This document shows, one piece after another, positions 1-8,385 of a DNA stretch of 64,000 nt. Every line of letters starts with the position of its first letter. Within the stretch, counting starts at the first letter, position 1. The notes under the pieces were generated by a model. It was not told the DNA's origin and made no database searches. It worked only from the letters and a program-made list of their open reading frames with translations. Source of the DNA: Chromohalobacter canadensis (lineage in GTDB: Bacteria; Pseudomonadota; Gammaproteobacteria; Pseudomonadales; Halomonadaceae); contig NZ_CP140151.1 of assembly GCF_034479555.1 (NCBI RefSeq), positions 558,001 to 622,000 of the forward strand, in the 5' to 3' direction. The translations under genes were made by a program, and so were the position numbers.

Positions 1-40
1 CGTAAGCCAATTGCAACTGTTCCAGACGTAACAGCGTCAC
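1..40 (-). CDS. Probable ABC-F ATPase, first 13 codons only (partial)
   Basis: A GTG start at 38-40 on the minus strand is preceded by a GAGGTGG ribosome-binding site at good spacing. The peptide begins VTLLRLEQLQLAY and runs off the window. This resembles the amino end of Uup/EttA-type ABC-F proteins (a strand that leads into the first nucleotide-binding domain). Only 13 residues are visible, so the family call is an inference. The gene diverges from tatD and would share the 41-160 promoter region. Confidence 0.4.
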   Translation of the reverse strand, partial: MTLLRLEQLQLAY

Positions 41-160
41 GCGTAACCACCTCGTTGACAGACATTCGTAGTAAAGACACTAGTGTAACGCATGGTCGCC
101 TCCTAGGTCCGGGGGTAGAATGGTGGGTTTTCGCGACTCATTGGGCTGGAGAGATCTTCC

Positions 161-1009
161 GTGACACACGACGACGCCAATCCGCTACCTGACGCGCTGC
201 GCATGACGTCGCCCGCGCCCCTGGTCGACATCGGCGCGAACCTGACGCACGAAAGCTTCGCCAAGGATCTCGACGCCGTACTCGGGCGTGCCCATGCGGC
301 GCGGGTAGCGACACTGATCCTCACCGGCACCGACATGGCGCACAGTGAACAAGCCGCCGCTCTGGCGCATCGCCACGACGGCCTCTACGCCACGGCGGGA
401 CTGCACCCGCATATGGCGAGCCACTGGGATGCCACGCTGGAGAGCGCCATGCGGGCGTTGCATACCGATGCCAAGGTCGTCGCCGTGGGCGAATGCGGGC
501 TGGATTTCAACCGCAACTTTTCCACCCCTGCCGAGCAGGAACGCGCCCTCGAAGCCCAGCTCGGCCTGGCTGCCGAAAGCGGCCTGCCGCTGTTTCTGCA
601 TGAGCGCGACGCCGGCCCGCGGATGCGAGAAATCCTGCGTCACTGGCGCGACGATATCGGCAGCGCCGTCATCCATTGTTTCACCGCCGATCGCGAGACC
701 CTGCATGGCTATATGGATCTCGATGTGCATATCGGGCTGACCGGCTGGCTGTGCGATGAGCGCCGCGGCCATCACTTGCGCGAGATCGTCGGCGACATTC
801 CCGTCGAACGTTTGATGGTCGAAACCGACTGCCCGTACTTGTTGCCGCGCAACCTGCCGGCCAAGCTCAAGGGACGCCGCCACGAACCGGCGCTGCTGCC
901 CTGGATCGTCCGCGAGATCGCCCATTGGCGCGGTGAAAGCGAGACGACGCTGGCCACCGCGACGACGGCCACAGCACGCCGATTCTTCCAACTCGACGAG
1001 GAGCAATAA
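161..1009 (+). CDS. tatD: TatD family metal-dependent DNase
   Basis: 282 residues, TIM-barrel amidohydrolase-like fold. The N-terminal strand reads DIGANLTHESF, the TatD-proper version that lacks the HxH pair of YcfH/YjjV paralogues. Metal and catalytic positions are visible in GECGLDFNRNFS, LFLHERDA, VIHCFT and METDCPYL-like VETDCPYLLPRNL. Known members are Mg-dependent 3'-5' exonucleases linked to DNA repair. The GTG start at 161 has a GGAGAG site eight bases upstream; an internal ATG at 203 would align better with E. coli TatD but has no good Shine-Dalgarno sequence. The next gene begins one base after the stop codon. Confidence 0.88.
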   Translation: MTHDDANPLPDALRMTSPAPLVDIGANLTHESFAKDLDAVLGRAHAARVATLILTGTDMAHSEQAAALAHRHDGLYATAGLHPHMASHWDATLESAMRALHTDAKVVAVGECGLDFNRNFSTPAEQERALEAQLGLAAESGLPLFLHERDAGPRMREILRHWRDDIGSAVIHCFTADRETLHGYMDLDVHIGLTGWLCDERRGHHLREIVGDIPVERLMVETDCPYLLPRNLPAKLKGRRHEPALLPWIVREIAHWRGESETTLATATTATARRFFQLDEEQ

Positions 1010-1010
1010 T

Positions 1011-1487
1011 ATGGACTTTCCCGGTTTCATCACCATCGAAACCGGCGACGAGGACGCGCTTCCCGTCGCCATTTCCTGGGCCCTGCCCGATGGCCAGGTC
1101 AAGCATGCGCTGATTCAGCCCGACGACGACTGGCTCGACGAGGACCTCCTCAAACTCGGCGATTACAGCCTGGATGAACTGCGCAGCCTGGGCTTGAGCC
1201 CCCTGGACGTGTTGCGCGAGCTGGAGGCCGATCATTTCAACGTGACGCTCTATACTGCGGGGATCGGCGACGACGAGGCTGCACTATCGCGCCTGTTCGA
1301 GGACTTCGCGGTGACGCCCTTCGTCGAACTGGCGCCGGCGGAAACGCTCTACCCCGATCTCGGCCCGGGAGAATGGACGCGCGCCCGGGGCGAACTGTTC
1401 GGCGATCTCGGGCTCGAGCCCATGCGCGCCGACCACGAAGTACAGGTCATGCTGTATCTACATCAACGCTTGCGCGGCGAAGAATAG
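1011..1487 (+). CDS. Conserved acidic protein of unknown function, coupled to tatD
   Basis: 158 residues, strongly acidic, no signal peptide or membrane segment. The ATG lies directly after the tatD TAA (TAATATGG), so translation is probably coupled. The start, FPGFITIETGDEDALPVAIS, vaguely recalls the first strand of DEDD exonuclease / RNase H-like folds (acidic residue after a hydrophobic strand), and the later ADHEVQVMLYL could be a final helix, but I cannot recognise a family. The tatD coupling makes a nucleic-acid role possible; that is inference only. Confidence 0.7.
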   Translation: MDFPGFITIETGDEDALPVAISWALPDGQVKHALIQPDDDWLDEDLLKLGDYSLDELRSLGLSPLDVLRELEADHFNVTLYTAGIGDDEAALSRLFEDFAVTPFVELAPAETLYPDLGPGEWTRARGELFGDLGLEPMRADHEVQVMLYLHQRLRGEE

Positions 1488-1534
1488 CGGGCACTCGTGA
1501 CCGTTATCGTGGCAAGGGATGGGCATGCCTTCGG

Positions 1535-2083
1535 TCATGCCTGTGCCAATCGCTCGCGCCCTATGTCGATCGCCGCTTCGCGCGATAGCCCGCGACGGTA
1601 GAAGGCATGTAGTGCATCGCGAAACGCCGCCGCGCGGAGAGGTAGGCCGGTCTCTCTATAACGGGCCGCGCGGGCCTCGACATCCGCGGCGAAGGCATGC
1701 CGATCGACCTCGATGCCATCCAAATTATCGACACTGACGCTAAAACGTAGATCGCACGCCTCGCTGAACAGCGATTCAAGCGCTTGGGGGGCGACCTCGA
1801 CGCTTTCGAACTCGCGTTGACGCGCCTCATCGCGGCCGTCCGGCGCATACCAGTAGCCATAATCCTCGAGCTGACGACGGCGCTCCCCGGCGATGCACCA
1901 ATGACTGACTTCATGTAGAGCACTGGCGAAGAAACCATGCGCGAAGATGATCCGGTGCATGTCATGTTCGCTGTCGGCGGGACAGTACAGGGGCTCGTCG
2001 TCACCGCTGACCAGACACGTTCGATACGGCACGGCAAAGATGCCGTCGAATACGGCGATGACATCGTCGATACGGTGCTTCAC
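1535..2083 (-). CDS. epmC: Elongation factor P hydroxylase EpmC (YfcM)
   Basis: 182 residues. The metalloprotease-like motif HEVSHWC in ALHEVSHWCIAG is the hallmark of the EpmC/YfcM family, which hydroxylates the beta-lysylated lysine of EF-P after EpmA and EpmB have acted. C-terminal half carries conserved ACDLRFSVSVDNL. GTG start with a very strong GAAGGAGGT site six bases upstream. It stands alone, convergent with the gene at 1011-1487. Its presence implies the EF-P lysylation route elsewhere in the genome. Confidence 0.9.
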   Translation of the reverse strand: MKHRIDDVIAVFDGIFAVPYRTCLVSGDDEPLYCPADSEHDMHRIIFAHGFFASALHEVSHWCIAGERRRQLEDYGYWYAPDGRDEARQREFESVEVAPQALESLFSEACDLRFSVSVDNLDGIEVDRHAFAADVEARAARYRETGLPLRAAAFRDALHAFYRRGLSREAAIDIGRERLAQA

Positions 2084-2133
2084 GCGACCTCCTTCAAAAG
2101 CGGAGGCACATTATAGGCACTCCACTGCACGAT

Positions 2134-2173
2134 GAAAGGCGTCCTCGGGCCGCTAGAAGAAAGGCGTCCTCGG
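2134..2173. repeat. 15-bp direct repeat, two copies
   Basis: GAAAGGCGTCCTCGG occurs at 2134-2148 and again at 2159-2173, a 25-bp period, between epmC and the element at 2188-2326. No role is evident. Confidence 0.7.
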
Positions 2174-2187
2174 CGCACCCTTGCTAC

Positions 2188-2326
2188 GCTCTGTCTGAAA
2201 AATGCCTGCGCTCACCCATACGGCGTTAAAAATCGACTCAAAATACTCATTTACCCCGTGTAAACTCCGCTTTTTCGCCGATTTTTGCCTTGTCTGGCTA
2301 TCGCTCGTCGATTTTTCAGACAGAGC
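2188..2326. repeat. 139-bp intergenic element bounded by perfect 16-bp inverted repeats
   Basis: GCTCTGTCTGAAAAAT at 2188-2203 is the exact reverse complement of 2311-2326. Inside are further related blocks (AAAAATCGAC near 2226, CCGATTTTTGCC near 2280, GTCGATTTTT near 2308). It is too short to encode a transposase. It sits in the gap between two divergent genes, epmC and the MATE exporter. Either a dispersed MITE-like/extragenic repeat or a long-stem regulatory RNA structure; copy number in the genome would decide. Confidence 0.6.
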
Positions 2327-2363
2327 TTAGAATGCCGCTTTTACCTATCAAGGGAGGACTGAT

Positions 2364-3791
2364 TTGACCGCGCCACAGGCCTTGTTCGCCCATAGCCTTC
2401 GTGAATCGCGTCTCTTGATGCGCCTGACATTGCCCATCTGCGGCGCGCAATTGGCGCAGTCGGGCATGAGCGCGGTCGATATCATCATGGCGGGGCGTGC
2501 CAGCGCCACCGACCTGGCCGCCGTCTCGGTCGGTTCCAGCCTGTGGCTGCCGTTGATGCTCTTCATGACCGGCGCCCTGATGGGACTCACGCCCATCGTG
2601 GCGCAGCTGTTAGGAGGCCAGCGCCAGGCGGCGATTCGTCCTTACGTCCATCAGGCGCTGTGGATCGCCTTGCTGCTGGGTGGGCTCTCGGCGGCGGCTC
2701 TGTGGTTCGGCGTCAGTCCGATTTTTCGACTCATGGGTGTCCCCAGCCACGTGGCCGAGCTTTCCGCCGGTTATCTGGCTGGCGTGGCGTTTGGCATGCC
2801 GGGCATCGGCCTTTATCAAGCCTTGCGTGCCTTCTCCGATGGCATGAACCATACCCGTCCCGCCTTGTGGATCAGCCTCCTGGGCTTGGGCTTCAACATT
2901 CCCTGCAACTACGCGCTGATCTATGGGGGCCCCGGCATCGTCTCGCTGTTCGGCGGCCTCACCCCCGACTGGATCGCCGCATTGCCCGCTTTGGGCGCCG
3001 TGGGCTGTGGCATCGCCACGGCGATCTCCATGTGGGTGATGTGCCTGGCGATGATGATCTATACGCGGCGAGCACGCGCATACGGTGAGGTCAGGCTATG
3101 GCACTCGCCAGTGCCACCCCGGCGGCGCGACATACTCGAGCTGTTATATGTCGGCGTGCCCATCGGTGTGGCGATCTTCGTCGAGGTCACGCTGTTTACC
3201 CTGATTGCCTTGTTCATCGCGCGCCTGGGAGAAGTCGTCGTCGCCGCCCACCAGATCGCGCTCAATTACACCTCGATCCTGTTCATGTTGCCGTTGTCGC
3301 TGAGCATGGCGCTCACCGTGCGGGTGGGCAACACGCTGGGGCGCGGTGACATGCACGAGGCGCGCTTCGTGGCCTGGAATGGCGTCGTCGTGTGTCTGCT
3401 GGTCGCGTTGTTAAACGACGCCATTCTGTGGATGACGGCATCGCCCATCCTCGCTCTGTATACGTCGAACACGGAGGTGCATACGCTGGCCATGTCGCTG
3501 GTCGCCCTGGCGATGTTCTATCAGATATCCGACTCGCTCCAGGTCAATCTGGCCGGCGCGTTGCGTGGCTACAAGGACACGCGGATCATCATGTTGATCA
3601 CGGTATTGTCGTATTGGTTGGTCGGGCTGGCGGGTGGCCATTGGCTCGGGCGCGGCTGGGAAGGTCATTTCGCTCCCTTTGGCATCCATGGCTATTGGCT
3701 GGGGCTGTGCGCCGGGCTGACGGTGGCTGCCCTGTTGCTGGGCTGGCGCCTGCATCACCGGGTCCGGCGTAGCATCAGCGCCGACGCTTGA
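2364..3791 (+). CDS. MATE family efflux transporter (NorM type)
   Basis: 475 residues with about twelve hydrophobic segments in two homologous halves, the MATE layout. Typical positions include AQSGMSAVDIIMAGRAS in helix 1-2, ALRAFSDGMNHTRPAL, and VVAAHQIALNYTSILFMLPLSLSMALTVRVGN at the start of the second half. Members exchange Na+ or H+ for cationic drugs and dyes across the inner membrane; Na+ coupling would suit a halophile but cannot be read from the sequence. TTG start with an AGGGAGGA site at ideal spacing. It has no obvious regulator beside it. Confidence 0.92.
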   Translation: MTAPQALFAHSLRESRLLMRLTLPICGAQLAQSGMSAVDIIMAGRASATDLAAVSVGSSLWLPLMLFMTGALMGLTPIVAQLLGGQRQAAIRPYVHQALWIALLLGGLSAAALWFGVSPIFRLMGVPSHVAELSAGYLAGVAFGMPGIGLYQALRAFSDGMNHTRPALWISLLGLGFNIPCNYALIYGGPGIVSLFGGLTPDWIAALPALGAVGCGIATAISMWVMCLAMMIYTRRARAYGEVRLWHSPVPPRRRDILELLYVGVPIGVAIFVEVTLFTLIALFIARLGEVVVAAHQIALNYTSILFMLPLSLSMALTVRVGNTLGRGDMHEARFVAWNGVVVCLLVALLNDAILWMTASPILALYTSNTEVHTLAMSLVALAMFYQISDSLQVNLAGALRGYKDTRIIMLITVLSYWLVGLAGGHWLGRGWEGHFAPFGIHGYWLGLCAGLTVAALLLGWRLHHRVRRSISADA

Positions 3792-3930
3792 TGTCCAGCC
3801 TTTCGGCAAGGCGTCGCTCATCATGCTCGGTGGGACACTCCCAAGCGCGATAACGTTGATCTCACCAACGCCAACAGAGCGTTTTAATGTGTCACGCTGT
3901 TGCGTTATTTGAGTTGAAGGGTGGGCTAAC

Positions 3931-5010
3931 TTGCGACGACTTCGATCTAGCGGCCGCACGTTCTGGATGTGCGCAGTGGCACTGACCTTGCTGGTGGCCA
4001 CAGCGGATGCCGCTACCGCTCAAGAAACGCAAGTGGAAACCCAGCGAGTCGAGGAAACTCAGCGTGTCGAGATGCTCCGCTTGAACGGTAGCGTGAGTGC
4101 TCCGCGCACGTCGCAGCTCTCCAGCGCCGAGGCGGGCCAGGTAAGCACGCTACATGTCGACCTGGGTACGCGAGTCCGCCAGGGTGAGCGCTTGTTAGCT
4201 CTGGACAGCCGAGAAGCCGAGCTCGAACACCAACGCGCCCAGGCCAACGTCGACCAGGCCCGCGCCGAACGTGACGACGCCCGACGCTTGCTCGACGAAG
4301 CCAACCAATTGGCAGAACAGCAGCACATCGCGGCTAGTGAGCAGCGTCAGCGGCAAAATGCTCTGGCTGCTGCCGAAGCCACTCTGGATGCTGAACAAGC
4401 CGCACAGGCACTTTGGGCACTACGCATAACCCGCCACGAGATCACCGCTCCATTCGACGCGCTGGTCACCCAGCGCGAAACCGAACTCGGCGAATGGGTC
4501 ACGCCCGGCGACACCTTGTTGACGCTGATCGACATCGACTCGTTGGTGGTTGATTTCTCAGTGCCTTACTCCGCCTATGCGCAAATGGATGACGCCACGC
4601 TTGAGGTGCGCCAGGAAGGCGATGACCAATGGTATTCCGCCCGTCCCCAAGCGCAGGTACCGCAAGATACCCGTAATCGCCAATTCCTGCTGCGCGCCGC
4701 CCCCCGCGAGGCGCTTACCCTGATGCCCGGCATGGCCGTTGAGGGCCGCCTGCGGATTGAAGGCGACTCCGGCCCCAGCGTACCCCGCGATGCCTTGATC
4801 CGACGCCCGGATGGCAGCGTCAGCGTGTGGCTTGCCCGTCAGGAAAGTGGTCAATGGCGCGCCATTGAACAGCGGGTCGAAATCGGCAGCGGCCATGAGG
4901 GGAATGTCGCCGTTCATGAAGGCGTTGCGGTCGGCGATCGCGTGATCGTGGTGGGTAATGAACGCCTCGAACAGGGTCAAGCACTGACCCTCGCCGACGA
5001 CAAGGAGTAA
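3931..5010 (+). CDS. RND efflux periplasmic adaptor subunit (HlyD/MexA type)
   Basis: 359 residues. Signal sequence near residues 10-30 (FWMCAVALTLLVATADA). Then a split lipoyl-like domain (SSAEAGQVSTLHVDLGTRVRQGERLLALD), an alpha-helical hairpin rich in Glu/Gln/Arg/Ala (about residues 90-155), the returning lipoyl half (ITAPFDALVTQRETELGEWVTPGDTLL), beta-barrel and membrane-proximal domains. It joins an inner-membrane RND pump to an outer-membrane channel. TTG start with AAGGGTGGG upstream. The pump gene follows nine bases later. No lipobox cysteine is seen, and no outer-membrane channel gene is nearby, so a shared TolC-like protein is presumably used. Confidence 0.9.
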   Translation: MRRLRSSGRTFWMCAVALTLLVATADAATAQETQVETQRVEETQRVEMLRLNGSVSAPRTSQLSSAEAGQVSTLHVDLGTRVRQGERLLALDSREAELEHQRAQANVDQARAERDDARRLLDEANQLAEQQHIAASEQRQRQNALAAAEATLDAEQAAQALWALRITRHEITAPFDALVTQRETELGEWVTPGDTLLTLIDIDSLVVDFSVPYSAYAQMDDATLEVRQEGDDQWYSARPQAQVPQDTRNRQFLLRAAPREALTLMPGMAVEGRLRIEGDSGPSVPRDALIRRPDGSVSVWLARQESGQWRAIEQRVEIGSGHEGNVAVHEGVAVGDRVIVVGNERLEQGQALTLADDKE

Positions 5011-5019
5011 CGCCCACGC

Positions 5020-8000
5020 ATGTTTGCCGCCATTATTCGCCACGGCATTTTGGTCAGCGTGGTCACGCTGATTTTACTGATTGTGGGCATCGCCGCCATC
5101 TGGCGGATTCCCGTGCAAATGATTCCCGACCTGGAAACTCGGGTGATTGGCATCGAGACCGAGTGGGCCGGCGCCAACCCGCAGGACATCGAAAAAGATA
5201 TCCTCATCGAGCAGGAAGAATACCTACGCAACGTGCCCAATCTGCAGCGTATGGAGTCCACCGCCAGCAGTGGCAGTGCAGAAATCGAGCTGGAGTTTCC
5301 CTTCGGCGTCGATCTCACCGAAACCCTGATCCGGGTCAATAACGCCCTCAGTCAGGTGCCCTCCTACCCCACCAACGTGGACCAGCCGCGCATCGTCGCC
5401 AACTCGTTTTCGGCCAACGCGTTCATGTATTTCAACGTCGGCCCGCGCGAGGGCAACCCTCGCCAGCTCGATATGCCGGCCATGCGCGATTACCTGGAAG
5501 ATAACGTACGCCCACGCATGGAAAGCGTCAGCGGGGTGTCGGAAGTCAGCGTCTCCGGCGGTGCCGAACGCCAGATGCAATTGCTGCTCGACCCAGACGC
5601 CCTCGCCGCTCGCGATCTCAGCATCAGCGATATTCAAGCCGCGCTGGAAGCGCGCAACCAGGACGTGTCGGGTGGCAATCTGGAAAGCGGCAAGCGTCGT
5701 TATTTGTTGCGCACCGTGGGACGCTTTGACGACGTAAAAAGCCTCGAAGCGCTGATCCTCAGGCGCCAGGGTGACGAAATCGTTCGCCTTGGTGACGTCG
5801 CCGAGGTGCAGCAATCCTACGCCGAACTCACGTCACGCTCGTATAACGCCGCTGGCGAGCCAGTGCTCAGCGTTCAGGTCCGCCGCGAACCCGGGGCCAA
5901 CGTCATCGACATCAAGCGCGACATGCTTGAGGAAGTCGAGGCATTGAACGACGGCCTGCTCGCAGAGCAAGGCATGCAAATCACCCTGTCCAACGACGAC
6001 GTGCGCTACGTGGAATCATCGATTGCCAACGTCTGGTTCAACCTCGGCCTGGGGGCGCTGTTCGCCACGCTGGTGATGTATGCCTTTCTACGTTCGGCAC
6101 GGGCCACCTTTGCCGGTGTCGTCGGCATTCCCATCTGTACCATTGCCGCGTTTCTCGGCCTGCTGCTGGCCGGGCGCACCCTGAACGTGATTTCCCTGGC
6201 GGGGGTCGCCTTTGCCATCGGCATGACCATCGATAACACCATCGTGGTGCTCGAAAGTATCGAAACCCAGCGTCGTCGGGGGCTGGCACGGTTCCAGGCG
6301 GCACTGGCAGGCGTCAAGCAGGTTTGGTCGGCAGTGTTGGCTTCGACGCTGACGACGATTCTGGTGTTCGTGCCGATTTTCTTCATCGAGCAGGAAGCCG
6401 GGCAGCTCTACTCCGATATTGCCGTGGCCATCGCCACCTCGATCCTGATCTCGATGGTCGTGGCGATTACCGTCATCCCGACCCTGGGCGCGCATATCGA
6501 TTTCCGCGGCCGGGGTGGAGATAATCGTAATGGCAACACTACCCGCCCGCGCTGGATGAGCGCCTGCTTATGGGTGGTGAACGGCATGATCCAGAGCGCC
6601 GGACGACGCCTGGCGGCCATCGTACTTGGCGTCATCGGTGGCGTGGCGATTTTTGTCTGGTTGACACCCCCTGCGGAGTACCTGCCCGAGGGTGAAGAAG
6701 CCAAGACCTTTGCGAGCATGAATGCCCCCGCCAGCTATAACCTCGCCACCATGGACAAGATCGCGCGCACCCTGCAGCGTGAACTCGAGCCCCATGTGGG
6801 CGCCGAACCGGCCGCCTTTGAGCGCGGCGATACCGATGTTCCGCCGATCCGCACCATGGGCATCGAGGCCGAAGCCCAGAGCGTGCGCATCATTGCCGAG
6901 ACCATCGATCCCAATCATATTGAAGCGCTGATGGATGCGCTGACCGAGCGCTACGAGGCCTATCCAGATATGCGTGCCTTTGCCGCTCGCGGCTCGATCA
7001 TTTCCAGCAACGACGGCGGCACGCGCAGCATCACGCTGGATATAGCCGGCAATGACCTTGAAACGCTCTACGCCACGGCCAACCGCATCTATCAGCGTGC
7101 GGAAACGGCCTTCGACAATCCGCGCATTCAATCGCGCCCCTCTGCGCTCGACCTCGGCCAGCCGCTGATCGAGGTCTACCCCGACTGGGAACGCGCCGCT
7201 GAATTAGGATTCGACACCGATGCTCTGGGCACCGCCATCGCGGTATTGACCAACGGCGCTTACCTGGATGATTTCTATCTCGACGATGAAAAAATCGACC
7301 TGTACGGCTATGGCCCGAATGCAGGCGATATCGACCTCGACCAATTGGCCAGCCTGCCCCTGCACACGCCAACCGGCTCCAATGTACCGCTCAATGACGT
7401 GGCCGATATTGAAGAAACCGTGGGCACCGCGACCATCCGCCGGGTCGATGGTCGGCGCAGCGTGACTCTGGACGTGATTCCACCGCGCAGCGTGGCGCTC
7501 GAAGCGGGCATCGAACGGATGCAGCGTGAGGTGATAGAGCCAATGCGCGACACAGGCGAGCTGCCAGGCAATATCGATGTGACGGTGACGGGCGCGGGCG
7601 ATCAGTTGGACGCCACTCGCCAGGCGTTAACCAGCAACGGCCTGATCGCGCTGGCGATCGTGTACCTGTTGCTGGTGGCGATTTTCACCCACTGGGGCTA
7701 CCCGCTGCTGATTCTGGCAACTATCCCCCTCGGCGCGGCCGGGGGCATCGTCGGGCTATGGCTGATGAATACCGTCGGCGCGGTGCTGCCACGCATTGGC
7801 TTGAACGCTATCAGCCAGCCATTTGACATGATCACCATGTTGGGCTTTTTGATACTAATGGGCACCGTGGTCAACAATCCTATTCTGGTCGTTCACCAGG
7901 CCCGCGAGAACCTGCGCGAAGCGTCAATGAACGTGCGCGATGCGGTCTTTCATGCGGTGGAGAGCCGCTTACGCCCCATAGCGATGACCACACTCACCAC

Positions 8001-8175
8001 GCTATGCGGGCTCTCGCCGCTGGTATTTTTACCTGGCGAAGGCACCGAACTATATCGCGGTGTCGGCGCGATTGTGCTGTTCGGGCTGCTCGGCACGGCG
8101 ATCGTCACCGTGACCTTCTTGCCCGCGCTGACCGTGGCGGTGCTCAGTTGGCGGACGAAGCATCGGCAGAGTTAA
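5020..8175 (+). CDS. RND superfamily efflux pump, inner-membrane subunit
   Basis: 1051 residues, the usual AcrB/MdtB-like length. Order: TM1 (residues 10-28), a first periplasmic loop with porter motifs (IPDLETRVIGIETEWAGANP), TM2-TM6 from about 335, a second periplasmic loop (about 560-865), TM8-TM12. TM4 carries the proton-relay aspartate in AIGMTIDNTIVVLES; TM10-11 hold LMGTVVNNPILV and RLRPIAMTTLTTLCGLSPL. Functions as a proton-driven trimer with the adjacent adaptor. A AAGGAG motif lies somewhat far (12 bases) from the ATG. Substrate cannot be deduced. Confidence 0.93.
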   Translation: MFAAIIRHGILVSVVTLILLIVGIAAIWRIPVQMIPDLETRVIGIETEWAGANPQDIEKDILIEQEEYLRNVPNLQRMESTASSGSAEIELEFPFGVDLTETLIRVNNALSQVPSYPTNVDQPRIVANSFSANAFMYFNVGPREGNPRQLDMPAMRDYLEDNVRPRMESVSGVSEVSVSGGAERQMQLLLDPDALAARDLSISDIQAALEARNQDVSGGNLESGKRRYLLRTVGRFDDVKSLEALILRRQGDEIVRLGDVAEVQQSYAELTSRSYNAAGEPVLSVQVRREPGANVIDIKRDMLEEVEALNDGLLAEQGMQITLSNDDVRYVESSIANVWFNLGLGALFATLVMYAFLRSARATFAGVVGIPICTIAAFLGLLLAGRTLNVISLAGVAFAIGMTIDNTIVVLESIETQRRRGLARFQAALAGVKQVWSAVLASTLTTILVFVPIFFIEQEAGQLYSDIAVAIATSILISMVVAITVIPTLGAHIDFRGRGGDNRNGNTTRPRWMSACLWVVNGMIQSAGRRLAAIVLGVIGGVAIFVWLTPPAEYLPEGEEAKTFASMNAPASYNLATMDKIARTLQRELEPHVGAEPAAFERGDTDVPPIRTMGIEAEAQSVRIIAETIDPNHIEALMDALTERYEAYPDMRAFAARGSIISSNDGGTRSITLDIAGNDLETLYATANRIYQRAETAFDNPRIQSRPSALDLGQPLIEVYPDWERAAELGFDTDALGTAIAVLTNGAYLDDFYLDDEKIDLYGYGPNAGDIDLDQLASLPLHTPTGSNVPLNDVADIEETVGTATIRRVDGRRSVTLDVIPPRSVALEAGIERMQREVIEPMRDTGELPGNIDVTVTGAGDQLDATRQALTSNGLIALAIVYLLLVAIFTHWGYPLLILATIPLGAAGGIVGLWLMNTVGAVLPRIGLNAISQPFDMITMLGFLILMGTVVNNPILVVHQARENLREASMNVRDAVFHAVESRLRPIAMTTLTTLCGLSPLVFLPGEGTELYRGVGAIVLFGLLGTAIVTVTFLPALTVAVLSWRTKHRQS

Positions 8176-8210
8176 CAAAACGGCCGCTTGAGAGATTCAT
8201 CCTGCCACGC

Positions 8211-8234
8211 GCCTGGTCTGCAACGTGACCAGGC
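8211..8234. terminator. Hairpin downstream of the RND pump, weak terminator
   Basis: GCCTGGTC at 8211-8218 pairs perfectly with GACCAGGC at 8227-8234 around an eight-base loop. There is no following T tract, so factor-independent termination is doubtful. Confidence 0.35.
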
Positions 8235-8385
8235 TCCGACGCTCAGTACCCAAGTAACCAGCGCTCGGGTCGCGACTAAAGACTAAGTGCTGGCGCTTAA
8301 CTTTAGCCTAGGCGCCGCTCATCATGGGAACGTGGCCATGTGGCCCCGCTGCGTTATGCCATCCGCCACGAGTCATCACGTTCCC

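Noticed and set aside
185-1102. Long minus-strand reading frame opposite tatD
   Set aside because: Composition-driven shadow of a high-GC gene; no recognisable domain or ribosome-binding site, and the plus strand encodes clear TatD.
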